Shown here one piece after another: positions 34,918 to 45,653 of a stretch of DNA of 64,000 nucleotides. Below the pieces are notes generated by a model. The model had not been told where the DNA came from. It ran no database searches and saw nothing but the letters and a program-made list of their open reading frames with translations. This DNA is from Thioalkalivibrio sp. ALE31. Its GTDB lineage: Bacteria; Pseudomonadota; Gammaproteobacteria; Ectothiorhodospirales; Ectothiorhodospiraceae. The stretch covers positions 210,038 to 274,037 of the forward strand of contig NZ_KB905021.1 in NCBI RefSeq assembly GCF_000377405.1. Direction: 5' to 3'. A program made the position numbers and the translations under genes. Position 1 is the first letter of the stretch. Every line of letters begins with the position of its first letter.

Positions 34918-37900
34918 ATGGCATCCAGCGCACTGAACTGGGTCCGCGACGAACTCGACAAGCTGTTTGTCGAGGTCCAGGACGCATTGCGGCGGTATTC
35001 CGACGACCCGACCTGCGGTGACTGCCTGGCCGAGGCGCGCAGTCGAGTCGAGCAGATCCGCAATACCCTGGTCATGGTCCAGGTCGAGAGCGTCGTCCTG
35101 ATCCTCGACGAGATGCTCCAGGTCCTGGACGAACTGCAGCAGGCCGACGAGCCCAACGTGGCGGCCACCGAGCCCTTGCTGCGGGCATCCCTGCAGCTTC
35201 CGGACTATCTCGAGAACGAGGGCGATGGCGAACTGCCCTCGCCGATGATCCTGGTCCCCCTGCTGAACGAGCTGCGCAGCAGCCGGGGGGCATCGCTGTT
35301 GCTGGACGTCGCGGCGCTGATGCCGGACCCGCAGGCCGTCGACGATGACCGCGTGGGTTCCGGTGGCGAGGTGCTGGACCCGGCGGCCCGGCTCCCGGTC
35401 CTGCAGCAGGCGCGCCGCCGTTTTCAGCGCGATCTCCTGGAACTGGTGCGCGGCGAGGATGCGACGGCACCGGCCGCACGCCTGCAGGCGACTGTCCGCA
35501 CAGTCGAGGAGGTCGTCCCGGCGGGCGAGGCCCGCCGCCTGTTCTGGGTCGCCGGTGCGGTGCTGGAGGCGGTCGCCGCCGGGGGGGTCGAGGCCGATAC
35601 CGACGTGCGGCGCCTGGTCGGGCGGGTCGATCGTGAACTCGGGCGCTACCTGAACGCGCTAACGGCCCACCTGGAAGCCGGCGATGCGGGTTCGGAGCCC
35701 GAATACGCGGCGCCTTCGGACCTGATCAAGACCCTGCTGTTTCACGTGGCCTGTGCCACTTCGGAAGGGGAGCAGACCCTAGCGGTGCGCGAGGTGTTCG
35801 GCCTCGACGGCCTCGGCCTCGAGGACGACGCCAGCAGGGTCGGTCGTTCGGTCTACGACAACCTGCGCCAGGCGCTGGAAGACGACCTCGCCGAGGTACG
35901 CGAGCGGCTGGACGTACTCATGCGCTCCCCGGTGCGCGGGGCCGAGGATCTGGCTCACCTGCGCGAACAGGTCGAGCGGATCGGTTCCACGCTCAGCCTG
36001 CTGGGTCTGGAGTCCGGGCAGGACCATACCGATGCCCTGGCGGCGTCGCTGACCCCCGAGCGTGCGGGCGAGGCCGACGAACAGGTCGACATGGTACTGG
36101 CGGAACATCTGCTCGCCCTCGAATCCCTGCTCGAATCCGGTCTGCGGCGCAAGAGCCACAGTCCCACGCCACAGGCGGAGTTCGATCGCGCGCTGGCGGC
36201 CGCGGTCTACAAGGAGGCCCTGGTCGATGTTCGCCGGGTGCGTGACATCTTCCTTGGTTTTCTCGACGCCGGGGCGGAGGCTGGCGAAAGCGGCCTCGAC
36301 GAGGCCCGCGAGGGCCTGCGGCGCATCGAGGGGGCTATGTCGATGTCGGGCTTCGAGGCACTGCATGCCCTCCTCGGTCCGCTGATCCGGCATCTGGATG
36401 CCCGCGCCGGCCGGGCGGTCACGGAGCTGGAGGAGGGCGAGGTCGAGGCCCTGGCCGAGGTCCTCAGCAGCATCGAGGTGGCCCTCGAGTCGTCCGGTCA
36501 GCCCTGGCGCGAACTGGACAGCGTGCACGAGCGCGGCATCGCGGCCTTGCAGCGCATCGGCGCGATCTCCGGTGGTGATGGCGCGGATGCGCCGCTGGCC
36601 GCGGTTCCCGAGGCCGGGGACGCCCCGGAGGCGGCGCCGGAGCACGACTCGGCCGAACCGGTGACTGACAACGAGGTGGCGTTCGACTCCGGCGCGCTCG
36701 ATGATCGGCCGGCTGAGGATGCCCCGGAGTCGGGCGCCGAGGCCGGGACCCCCGCGGCCGACGTCGCGCCCGCTGCACCCCCGGCGAGCTCGGTGCCCGC
36801 CGCGGGGCGTGATTCGCTGCCCTTTGACGATGCGGTGCTGGCGGATCAGGTGCGCGGCCCGGACGTCGATCCGGAGATCCTCGAGATCTTCCTCGAGGAG
36901 GCGGACGAGGAGGTGGCCAGCCTGACCCAGCATTTCCCGCTGTGGCAGTCCAACCCGGCGGACCTCGACACCCTCTCGGTGATCCGCCGCTCCTTCCATA
37001 CCCTGAAGGGTTCGGGGCGGCTGGCCGGGGCCCTGCGTCTGGGCGAGTTCGCCTGGGCGGTGGAGTCCTTCCTCAATCGCCTGCTGGATTCCGGGCATGA
37101 GGCGGACCACGCCACCCTGCAGGTTATCGAGGACGCCATCGGGGTCCTGCCGGGCCTGGTGAGCGAGGTCCGGGATGACACCGGACCGGATACCCCCGTC
37201 CTCGATATCGCCCTGCGCCTGCGGGCCCTGGCCGGTGGCGAGCCGGAAACCGAGGCCGAGGCGGACGAAGAGCCCATGGCCCCCGCCGCTCCGTCGGGTG
37301 CGGAAGCCGAATTCGAGGCACTGGCGCGCACCCTGGATGATCTGGACGCCCCGGCCGCTGTGGCATCCAGCGAGACCCTGGAGCCTGTGGAGCCAGACCA
37401 GGATGAGGCTGCCGACGAACTCCTCCAGGAATCCGGTGCGTTCGTGCCGGACCTCCCGCCGGATGCGCTGGAGCCATCCGTCCCCGAGTCGGACGCGTCT
37501 GTTCCCGACGCAGAGCCGGAAGGGGAGTCAGCCCCGGTGGCGGGCAGCGACGACTTGCGGGCTTCCGCGCCGGATGTCGAACCGCTGGATCTGGACGATC
37601 TCGAGCTCCCGGCCGATGCCTTCGAGGTGACGGAAGAGATCCTGGAGGGGGGCGACTCGCTGCCCGTGGAGGGCGCGCTCGAGCCGGAGGCCGATACCCC
37701 GGAACTGGAGGGGGTTGCGCCCGGAGAGCCGGGGATCGACGAACCGGCACCGGACGAGGGGGACCTCGCGGAGGCCTCGGCGGGAGACTCGGCCGCGCGC
37801 ATGGAGACCGACCCACAGCTGTGGCAGGTCTTTGCCGCCGAGGCCCAGGTACACCTGCTCACCCTGCGGGGCTGGCTGGATGAATCGCAATGGCGCCCGG

Positions 37901-40686
37901 ACCGGATCCCGAATCATGATCTGGAGCGCGCGCTGCACACCCTGAACGGCAGCGCGCGCACGGCGGACATCCGCGGTATCTACTCGGTCTGCGGCCCGTT
38001 CGAGCGCCTGATTCGCATCCACCGGGATATGGAATGGGCCCTGTCGGGCGAGGCCGTCGAGCTGCTACGCCGGCTGGAGACCTACGTCGCCGAGGCGGTG
38101 GCCGACGAGGAACCCGATCCGGCCAAGGTGCTGGATCCGCCGTCCTGGGCCCCCGAGGTCTACGCCCTGCTGGATCATGCGACCGCCGAGCAACTGCTGC
38201 GTGCCGAGGAGCAGTCCAACGAGGAGGAATCGCCGGAATTCGACGAACCCGAAGCCGCCGAAGCGGTGCCCGAGGTGTCCTCGGTGCCGGAAGCGGGCGC
38301 CGAGCCCGAGCCCGAGCCCGAGCTGGAGATCGACTGGGAGTTTGCCGAGGTCTTCATCGAGGAGGCCCGGGATATCCTGGAGGCCGCGTTCGCCGCCCTC
38401 CATGGCTGGCGCGAGGCCGGGGGGCGGCCCGGTCCGGACCAGAACGCCTTCCAGCGCGAGGTGCATACCCTGAAGGGCAGTGCCCGCATGGCCGGTTTCA
38501 CTGTGGTCGGCGCCATCGCGCACGCGCTCGAGAGCGCGCTGAGCGTGGAGACCGAGACCGGTCTCGAGCCGCGCGATGGCTTCTTCCAGCTCACCGAGCG
38601 CGCCCTGACGGATGTCCAGCATCTGGTGGAGCGCGGGGTCGGGGCCTGGCAGATGGACGAGTCGGCCAGCGAATCGCTGCCGGCGCTGCGGAGCTGGGCC
38701 GCCGGCGAGGCCGGCGAATCGCCCGAGCCTGAGGCGGGCGCACCAGCGGAGACCGAGGCCGATGCGGGCGACGCGGAGACCGACGCACCGGCTGCCGAGG
38801 CGGCAATGCCGGCCGCAGCGGGGGACCAGCGCAGCCACGAGCCGCCGGAATCCGAGGGGCGCCGTATTCAGGACCAGGTCCGCATGGACGCCGAGGTCCT
38901 CGACAGCCTGGTGAACAACGCCGGCGAGTTGGCAACCTTCCATCGTCGATTCGAGCAGACGGTCGGGCGGGTCGAGGGCCAGGTCGACGAACTCGAGCGC
39001 ACCATCGCGCGTCTGCGCGACCAGCTGCGCAAGCTCGAGATCGAGACCGAGGCGCAGATCCTGTTCCGGGTGGAGGAGGAGAGTGGCGAGGAGGCCCTGG
39101 ACTTCGATCCGCTGGAGATGGACCGCTACTCCGGGATCCAGCAGCTGTCGCGGGCCCTGGCCGAAAGTGTCAGTGACCTCGAGGCCCTCAAGCAGGAAGT
39201 CGGCGACGAACTCCAGAATGCCGGCGGCATCCTGCTGCAGCAGCGCCGCGTCGGCACGGACCTGCAGGATCAGCTGATGCGCCAGCGTATGGTGCGTTTC
39301 GCCCGCATGGCGCCCCGTCTGCGCCGCGTGGTGCGCCAGGCGGGCGAGGATCTCGGCAAGCCGGTGCGGGTGGAGTTCACCGGCCAGGGGGCCGAACTCG
39401 ACCGCGCCCTGCTGGAACGACTGGTGTCGCCCCTGGAACACCTGCTGCGCAATGCCATCGCCCATGGTATCGAGGCACCGGCCGAGCGCGAGCAGGCGCG
39501 CAAGGCGGTCCAGGGTCAGATCGATGTCAGCCTGGAGCAGTCGGGCAGCGAGATCCGTCTGCAGGTGACCGACGATGGTCGTGGCATCGACGCCGAGGCC
39601 ATCCGCGCCCGCGCGCTCGAGCGCGGGTTGATCGCCCCCGATGCCGAAGTCTCGGACGCCCAGGCCCTGCAGCTGATCCTGCAGTCCGGCTTCTCCACCG
39701 CTGCGGAGGTCTCTCAGGTGGCCGGTCGCGGGGTAGGCCTGGACGTGGTGAACAGCGATGTGAAGCAGCTCGGCGGCACGCTGGAGATCCAGTCGACGCC
39801 CGGCAAGGGCTCGCGCTTCACCATGCGCCTGCCGTTCACGCTGGCCATCTCCCAGGCCCTGCTGGTCCAGGTGGGCGAGGAGACCTTCGCGGTCCCGATG
39901 GCCTCGGTCGAGGGCGTGGTCCGCGCCCGCGCCGAAGAGATCGACTCGCAGGATGCCAAGGCGACCTACAACTACATCGGACAGGACTACGAGGTGCGTG
40001 GCCTGGGCGACCTGATGGGCGTGGAGAGCCAGGCCGGGGTCGAGCACTTCCCGGATCATCCCTTCCCGCTGTTGCTGGTGCGGGCGGATGACCGGCGCGT
40101 GGCCCTTCGCATCGACGGCCTGCTGGGCAGTCAGGAGGTCGTGGTGAAGTCGGTGGGCCCGGTGCTGAGTCGCATCCCGGGGGTGGCGGGTGCCACCCTG
40201 CAGGGCGATGGCTCGGTGATGCTGATTCTGGACCTCAGTATGCTGGTGCGCTTTGCCGAGGCCACCGCGTCGCTGCCGGAAGCCCCGCAGGCAGTATCCG
40301 AGGCCTCGAGCTCGAAGCGGATTATGGTGGTCGACGACTCGATCACGATCCGCAAGGTCACGGCCCGTCTGCTGACCCGCCACGGCTACGACGTGGTGAC
40401 CGCGCGCGACGGTCTGGACGCCGTGGGTCTGCTCGACGAGCGCCGGCCGCACCTGATCCTGCTGGATGTCGAGATGCCGCGCATGGATGGCTTCGAGTTT
40501 GCCGCCCATGTGCGGGACCACCCGGACTTCGGGCAGGTGCCGATCATCATGATCACCTCGCGCAGCGGCACCAAGCACCGGGAGCGGGCCGACCGCCTCG
40601 GGGTGAATGGTTATCTGGGCAAGCCGTATCTGGAGAATGATCTGCTGAATGCCATCCGCGAGCAGCTGCAGGAGGTGCCGGCATGA
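34918..40686 (+). CDS. chpA: ChpA/PilL hybrid CheA-type histidine kinase
   Basis: A 1922-residue kinase controlling type IV pili. The N-terminal 500 residues hold helical Hpt-like domains without phospho-histidine (for example RRIEGAMSMSGFEALHALL near 465). Three Hpt domains keep the histidine: His694 (HTLKGSGRLAG), His1007 (HTLNGSARTA) and His1183 (HTLKGSARMAG). They are joined by very acidic Ala/Pro/Glu linkers. Next come a dimerisation helix pair (about 1320-1460), the HATPase domain (HLLRNAIAHGIE from 1508, DDGRGID, AGRGVGLDVV), a CheW-like domain (about 1640-1780) and a receiver (about 1800-1920) with Asp1850. Pseudomonas ChpA has more Hpt-type domains, so this is a reduced form. It overlaps chpC by 4 bases. 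Confidence 0.95.
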   Translation: MASSALNWVRDELDKLFVEVQDALRRYSDDPTCGDCLAEARSRVEQIRNTLVMVQVESVVLILDEMLQVLDELQQADEPNVAATEPLLRASLQLPDYLENEGDGELPSPMILVPLLNELRSSRGASLLLDVAALMPDPQAVDDDRVGSGGEVLDPAARLPVLQQARRRFQRDLLELVRGEDATAPAARLQATVRTVEEVVPAGEARRLFWVAGAVLEAVAAGGVEADTDVRRLVGRVDRELGRYLNALTAHLEAGDAGSEPEYAAPSDLIKTLLFHVACATSEGEQTLAVREVFGLDGLGLEDDASRVGRSVYDNLRQALEDDLAEVRERLDVLMRSPVRGAEDLAHLREQVERIGSTLSLLGLESGQDHTDALAASLTPERAGEADEQVDMVLAEHLLALESLLESGLRRKSHSPTPQAEFDRALAAAVYKEALVDVRRVRDIFLGFLDAGAEAGESGLDEAREGLRRIEGAMSMSGFEALHALLGPLIRHLDARAGRAVTELEEGEVEALAEVLSSIEVALESSGQPWRELDSVHERGIAALQRIGAISGGDGADAPLAAVPEAGDAPEAAPEHDSAEPVTDNEVAFDSGALDDRPAEDAPESGAEAGTPAADVAPAAPPASSVPAAGRDSLPFDDAVLADQVRGPDVDPEILEIFLEEADEEVASLTQHFPLWQSNPADLDTLSVIRRSFHTLKGSGRLAGALRLGEFAWAVESFLNRLLDSGHEADHATLQVIEDAIGVLPGLVSEVRDDTGPDTPVLDIALRLRALAGGEPETEAEADEEPMAPAAPSGAEAEFEALARTLDDLDAPAAVASSETLEPVEPDQDEAADELLQESGAFVPDLPPDALEPSVPESDASVPDAEPEGESAPVAGSDDLRASAPDVEPLDLDDLELPADAFEVTEEILEGGDSLPVEGALEPEADTPELEGVAPGEPGIDEPAPDEGDLAEASAGDSAARMETDPQLWQVFAAEAQVHLLTLRGWLDESQWRPDRIPNHDLERALHTLNGSARTADIRGIYSVCGPFERLIRIHRDMEWALSGEAVELLRRLETYVAEAVADEEPDPAKVLDPPSWAPEVYALLDHATAEQLLRAEEQSNEEESPEFDEPEAAEAVPEVSSVPEAGAEPEPEPELEIDWEFAEVFIEEARDILEAAFAALHGWREAGGRPGPDQNAFQREVHTLKGSARMAGFTVVGAIAHALESALSVETETGLEPRDGFFQLTERALTDVQHLVERGVGAWQMDESASESLPALRSWAAGEAGESPEPEAGAPAETEADAGDAETDAPAAEAAMPAAAGDQRSHEPPESEGRRIQDQVRMDAEVLDSLVNNAGELATFHRRFEQTVGRVEGQVDELERTIARLRDQLRKLEIETEAQILFRVEEESGEEALDFDPLEMDRYSGIQQLSRALAESVSDLEALKQEVGDELQNAGGILLQQRRVGTDLQDQLMRQRMVRFARMAPRLRRVVRQAGEDLGKPVRVEFTGQGAELDRALLERLVSPLEHLLRNAIAHGIEAPAEREQARKAVQGQIDVSLEQSGSEIRLQVTDDGRGIDAEAIRARALERGLIAPDAEVSDAQALQLILQSGFSTAAEVSQVAGRGVGLDVVNSDVKQLGGTLEIQSTPGKGSRFTMRLPFTLAISQALLVQVGEETFAVPMASVEGVVRARAEEIDSQDAKATYNYIGQDYEVRGLGDLMGVESQAGVEHFPDHPFPLLLVRADDRRVALRIDGLLGSQEVVVKSVGPVLSRIPGVAGATLQGDGSVMLILDLSMLVRFAEATASLPEAPQAVSEASSSKRIMVVDDSITIRKVTARLLTRHGYDVVTARDGLDAVGLLDERRPHLILLDVEMPRMDGFEFAAHVRDHPDFGQVPIIMITSRSGTKHRERADRLGVNGYLGKPYLENDLLNAIREQLQEVPA

Positions 40687-41174
40687 GCGACGACGCACAG
40701 ACCCAGGCGGTCGAGGCCGTGATCGTGCAGCTGGACACAGGCTCCATCCTGCTGCCGCGCAGCGCCTTTCTCGAGGTCACCACCCGCGCGGGTGCCGTGG
40801 AGCAGGACGCCGAACACCCGGAGATCCCCTGGCTGGAGCCCAGCCTGGTCTGGCAGGACGTGCAGGTGCCGGTGATCAACGTGAATCAGCTGCTGGACCC
40901 TGGCCGCGACAGCGGCGAGGACCGTCGCCGCTTTACCCGCCTGCTGGTGATGCAGGCGGTCATGCAGCCGGAGCACCTGCCGTTCTACGCGCTCGAGGTG
41001 CGCGGGACGCCGCACCCTGTGCAGATCACCCCGCAGAACATCTACGCGCTGGAAGATTCCGACGCCACCCCCTGGTCCTGGCGGGTGAAGGCCTCCGGTG
41101 TGACCACGCACCTGCTGCGCCTCGACACCCTCGAACAGCGCCTGCTGGAGATTGCCGAGGCCCAGCCGGCCTGA
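40683..41174 (+). CDS. chpC: CheW-like adaptor ChpC
   Basis: A 163-residue CheW-type protein at the end of the Chp operon, in an ATGA overlap with chpA. It has the ILLPRSAFLEVTTRAG strand, VINVNQLLDPGRDS, and a C-terminal helix with LEQRLLEIAEAQ. It is probably a second adaptor linking receptors to ChpA. It is convergent with rsmE (30-base gap). Confidence 0.88.
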   Translation: MSDDAQTQAVEAVIVQLDTGSILLPRSAFLEVTTRAGAVEQDAEHPEIPWLEPSLVWQDVQVPVINVNQLLDPGRDSGEDRRRFTRLLVMQAVMQPEHLPFYALEVRGTPHPVQITPQNIYALEDSDATPWSWRVKASGVTTHLLRLDTLEQRLLEIAEAQPA

Positions 41175-41204
41175 GGCCGCATTGGTCTCCGGGCGGGACG
41201 GGCG

Positions 41205-41948
41205 TTATCCCTGCAGGTCGCCCAGGCGGGCCTGGACCAGGGTCAGCAGGGCCATCGCGGCGGTTTCGGTGCGCAGGGTGCGCGGGCCCATCCCGACCCC
41301 CAGGAATCCCCGGTCCTGTGCCAGCGCGATCTCCGCGGGCGTGAGGCCGCCTTCCGGCCCGACGAACAGCGCGACCGCCGCTGGTCGGCTGCGGCCGTCC
41401 AGGCGTGCATCCAGTCCCGGCGCCCCTTCCTCGGCAAGCAAGGCCAGGGTGTCATGCCAGCCCGAGAGGACCGTGTCCGGTGGAGCGGGTTCCTGCAACT
41501 GGGGGAGCTCGTTGCGCCCGCACTGTTCCGCCGCGGCGCGCAGGATCCCGTGCCAGTGACGCTGGCGCTTGTCCAGGCCCTTGTGGGCGGCGGCCGAACG
41601 TGAGCGTTCGCAGAGCACCGGACGGATGGACTGCACCCCAAGTTCCACGGCCTTCTGGATCGCCAGGTCCATGTGATCGCCGCGGGCAATGCCCTGGAGC
41701 AGGTGGATCGGAAAGGCAGGGTGGGTCGGCGGCGCGGCACGCTCGCCTAGGTGGAAGGTGCCGTCGCGGCGACCGTTCAGTTCGAGAGTGGCCTCGAATT
41801 CGTTGCCAAGGCCGTCAAAGACGCGGCAGGGGGCGCCGCTCTTCAGGCGCAGGACCGTGGTGGCGTAGTGCAGGCGGTCCTGCGGGGCGGGAAGCGACCG
41901 CCCCGCGGCCAGTGCCTCGGATTCGAGCAGCAGCCGGGGGCAGCGCAC
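41205..41948 (-). CDS. rsmE: 16S rRNA (uracil1498-N3)-methyltransferase RsmE
   Basis: A 247-residue SPOUT-class methyltransferase. An N-terminal PUA-like domain (1-75) precedes the knotted SAM-binding domain, whose signatures are LLQGIARGDHMDLAIQKAVELG, ALFVGPEGGLTPAEI and MGPRTLRTETAAM. It follows metF on the same strand by 5 bases, so it is likely the last gene of an ahcY-metF-rsmE transcript. Confidence 0.95.
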   Translation of the reverse strand: MRCPRLLLESEALAAGRSLPAPQDRLHYATTVLRLKSGAPCRVFDGLGNEFEATLELNGRRDGTFHLGERAAPPTHPAFPIHLLQGIARGDHMDLAIQKAVELGVQSIRPVLCERSRSAAAHKGLDKRQRHWHGILRAAAEQCGRNELPQLQEPAPPDTVLSGWHDTLALLAEEGAPGLDARLDGRSRPAAVALFVGPEGGLTPAEIALAQDRGFLGVGMGPRTLRTETAAMALLTLVQARLGDLQG

Positions 41949-41953
41949 GGGGG

Positions 41954-42808
41954 CTACTTCCGGTTGTCGAGGTCCAGGGCCTTCCAGATCTGTTCGGTCG
42001 GCCCGGCCTGGTTCATCGAATAGAAGTGGATCCCGGGGGCACCCTTGTTCAGTACGTCATCGGTCAGGCGCGTGGCGACCTCGATACCGAATTTGCGGAT
42101 CGACTCCTTGTCGTCGCCGTAGGCCTCCATCCGCTTGCGGATGTAGCGCGGGATCTCGGCACCGCACATCTCGGAGAAGCGCACGATCTGGGTGTAGTTG
42201 GTGATCGGCATGATCCCGACAATGATCGGGATGGTGATGCCCATCTTCTCCACCCGTTCCATGAAGGCCTCGTAGGCATCCACGTTGTAGAAGTACTGGG
42301 TGATCGCGGCGTCCGCGCCGGCGTCCACCTTGGTCTTGAAGTTCTCCAGGTCCTTCTCGGCGTTCGGGGCCTGCGGATGGAACTCCGGATAGGCCGCGAC
42401 CTCGATCTTGAACTGGTCATCGAACTCGGAGCGCACAAACTCCACCAGCTCGGAGGCATAGCGGAAGTCGCCGCCGGAGTTCTTGGTGCCGGACGGCAGG
42501 TCGCCGCGCAGCGCGACGATGCGGTTCACCCCGATGTCGCGGTAGCTCGACAGCAGCTCGTGCAGCTCGCCCCTGGTCGAGGAGATGCAGGAGACGTGCG
42601 GGGCGGCGGGGATGCCGTCGTTGGTGATGATGTCCTTGACCGTCTCCAGGGTGCGGTCGCGGGTGGAACCCCCGGCGCCGAAGGTGACGGAATAGAACTC
42701 GGGATTCAGGGCGCCCAGACGCTTGCGGGCCTTGGCCAGTCGCTCGGCTCCGGCCTCGTCCTTGGGCGGAAAAAACTCAACGCTGTAGACGCGTTCTTGT
42801 GCAGACAT
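41954..42808 (-). CDS. metF: Methylenetetrahydrofolate reductase
   Basis: A 284-residue flavoenzyme producing 5-methyl-THF for methionine synthesis. SVEFFPPKDEAGAERL contains the catalytic Glu; VTFGAGGSTRDRTLE, NRIVALRGDLPSG, and DAAITQYFYNVDAYEAF are family blocks. A strong ribosome site (GGAGGAC) precedes ATG 42808. It lies 95 bases after ahcY, with a hairpin plus T-run between them, so its expression may depend on read-through or on a promoter of its own. Confidence 0.96.
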   Translation of the reverse strand: MSAQERVYSVEFFPPKDEAGAERLAKARKRLGALNPEFYSVTFGAGGSTRDRTLETVKDIITNDGIPAAPHVSCISSTRGELHELLSSYRDIGVNRIVALRGDLPSGTKNSGGDFRYASELVEFVRSEFDDQFKIEVAAYPEFHPQAPNAEKDLENFKTKVDAGADAAITQYFYNVDAYEAFMERVEKMGITIPIIVGIMPITNYTQIVRFSEMCGAEIPRYIRKRMEAYGDDKESIRKFGIEVATRLTDDVLNKGAPGIHFYSMNQAGPTEQIWKALDLDNRK

Positions 42809-42823
42809 GTTTGTCCTCCAGAC

Positions 42824-42859
42824 AAAAAGAAGGCGGACCGCACGAACATGCGGCCCGCC
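42824..42859 (-). terminator. Intrinsic terminator between ahcY and metF
   Basis: On the minus strand an 11-base-pair stem (GGCGGGCCGCA with TGCGGTCCGCC, one G-U pair) is followed by TTCTTTTT. It stops 15 bases before the metF start codon. It looks like a standard rho-independent terminator in an unusual intercistronic place. Confidence 0.75.
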
Positions 42860-42903
42860 CCGGCGTTCACATTAACAACGAATTGAAATGTGAGGCTGGC
42901 CGA

Positions 42904-44316
42904 TCAGTAGCGGTAGTGTTCCGGCTTGAACGGGCCATCCACCGGCAGACCCAGGTACTTGGCCTGTTCGTCGGTCAGACGGGTCAGGTTGGCACCCAGC
43001 TTCTTCAGGTGCAGCTGCGCGACCTTCTCGTCCAGGTGCTTCGGCAGCACGTAGACGTTCTTGTCGTACTGGTCGCCCTTGGTCCACAGCTCGATCTGAG
43101 CCAGGGTCTGGTTGGTGAAGGAGTTGGACATCACGAAGCTCGGATGACCGGTGCCGCAGCCCAGGTTCACCAGGCGGCCTTCGGCCAGCATGATGATCCG
43201 GTTGCCGTTCGGCAGGATGATGTGGTCAACCTGCGGCTTGATGTTCTCCCACTCGTACTTGCGCATCGCAGCCACGGCGATCTCGGAGTCGAAGTGACCG
43301 ATGTTGCAGACGATGGCCTGATCCTTCATGCGGGTCATGTGATCTTCGGTGATCACGTCCTTGTTACCGGTGGCGGTAACGAAGATCTCGGCCTTGTCGG
43401 CCGCTTCTTCCATCGTGACCACGCGGAAGCCTTCCATCGAGGCCTGCAGGGCGCAGATCGGGTCGATCTCGGTGATCCACACGGTGGCACCGAGGCCGGC
43501 CAGCGACTGGGCGGCACCCTTGCCGACGTCACCGTAACCGGCAACCACGGCGATCTTGCCCGCGATCATCACGTCGGTGGCGCGCTTGATGGAGTCCACG
43601 GTGGACTCGCGGCAGCCGTACAGGTTGTCGAACTTGGACTTGGTGACCGAGTCGTTGACGTTGATCGCCGGGAAGGCCAGCTCGCCGTCCTTCGCCATCT
43701 GGTACAGGCGATGGACACCGGTGGTGGTCTCTTCGGTCACGCCCTGGATCTTGGCGAGCATGTCGGAGTACCAGGTCGGCTGTTCGGCCAGGCGTTCCTT
43801 GATCTTGGCGAACAGGGCTTCTTCTTCCTCGTTCTCCGGCTTGGCGATGACCGACTGGTCCTTCTCGGCCTTGGCGCCCAGGTGCAGCAGCAGCGTGGCG
43901 TCACCACCGTCGTCCAGGATCATGTTGGCGCCGCCGTCGAATTCGAAGATGCGGTGGCAGTAGTCCCAGTACTCTTCCAGGGTTTCGCCCTTCACGGCGA
44001 AGACCGGGGTGCCGTTGTCGGCGATCGCGGCCGCGGCGTGGTCCTGGGTGGAGTAGATGTTGCAGGAGGCCCAGCGCACGTCGGCACCCAGGGCTTCCAG
44101 GGTCTGGATCAGCACCGCGGTCTGGATGGTCATGTGCAGGGAGCCGGCGATCTTCGCGCCCTTCAGCGGCTTGGAGGCCGCGAACTCTTCGCGCGTCTGG
44201 ATCAGACCGGGCATCTCGGTTTCGGCGATCGCGATTTCCTTGCGGCCGAATTCGGCAAGGTTGATGTCCTTGACGACGTAATCGGTCGTTTTCTTGTCGT
44301 TCATCACAGCATTCAT
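42904..44316 (-). CDS. ahcY: S-adenosylhomocysteinase
   Basis: A 470-residue NAD-dependent enzyme hydrolysing SAH to adenosine and homocysteine. [30 protein letters not shown], the NAD domain [16 protein letters not shown], and the C-terminal signature KPEHYRY identify it. The 40-residue insert found in many proteobacterial enzymes (about 145-190) is present. The start at 44316 has a GGAGAAG site upstream; an in-frame ATG at 44304 is possible. An SAH riboswitch occupies its leader. Confidence 0.97.
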   Translation of the reverse strand: MNAVMNDKKTTDYVVKDINLAEFGRKEIAIAETEMPGLIQTREEFAASKPLKGAKIAGSLHMTIQTAVLIQTLEALGADVRWASCNIYSTQDHAAAAIADNGTPVFAVKGETLEEYWDYCHRIFEFDGGANMILDDGGDATLLLHLGAKAEKDQSVIAKPENEEEEALFAKIKERLAEQPTWYSDMLAKIQGVTEETTTGVHRLYQMAKDGELAFPAINVNDSVTKSKFDNLYGCRESTVDSIKRATDVMIAGKIAVVAGYGDVGKGAAQSLAGLGATVWITEIDPICALQASMEGFRVVTMEEAADKAEIFVTATGNKDVITEDHMTRMKDQAIVCNIGHFDSEIAVAAMRKYEWENIKPQVDHIILPNGNRIIMLAEGRLVNLGCGTGHPSFVMSNSFTNQTLAQIELWTKGDQYDKNVYVLPKHLDEKVAQLHLKKLGANLTRLTDEQAKYLGLPVDGPFKPEHYRY

Positions 44317-44337
44317 GGATTAACTTCTCCGTCTATC

Positions 44338-44420
44338 TGGATGAGCGCCGTGTTCACGTTTCAGGGGAGCATCCGGCTGAGCCTGACGGTTAAACCGCTG
44401 CAGCGCTCCTCAGCCGGATG
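44338..44420 (-). promoter_or_regulatory. SAH riboswitch upstream of ahcY
   Basis: Read on the minus strand, the leader contains GAGGAGCGCTGCAGCGG, a short hairpin (CGGTTTAACCG), CAGGCTCAGCC, and 25 or so bases later ACGGCGCTCATCC. These blocks, their order and the P1 pairing (CCGGCTGAG with CTCAGCCGG) are those of the SAH-sensing riboswitch known upstream of ahcY in beta- and gammaproteobacteria. The last block ends 20 bases before the ahcY start codon, so the switch probably frees the ribosome site when SAH binds. Confidence 0.85.
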
Positions 44421-44450
44421 GGTATTTCGCTTACAAAATGTCGGGTGCTC

Positions 44451-45623
<1,173 letters not shown>

Positions 45624-45653
45624 TAGGCGTTCCTTTATGGTCGTTTCCATTTA

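Noticed and set aside
38065-40698. 877-codon minus-strand frame opposite chpA
   Set aside because: Antisense shadow of the kinase core, whose motifs are intact on the plus strand.
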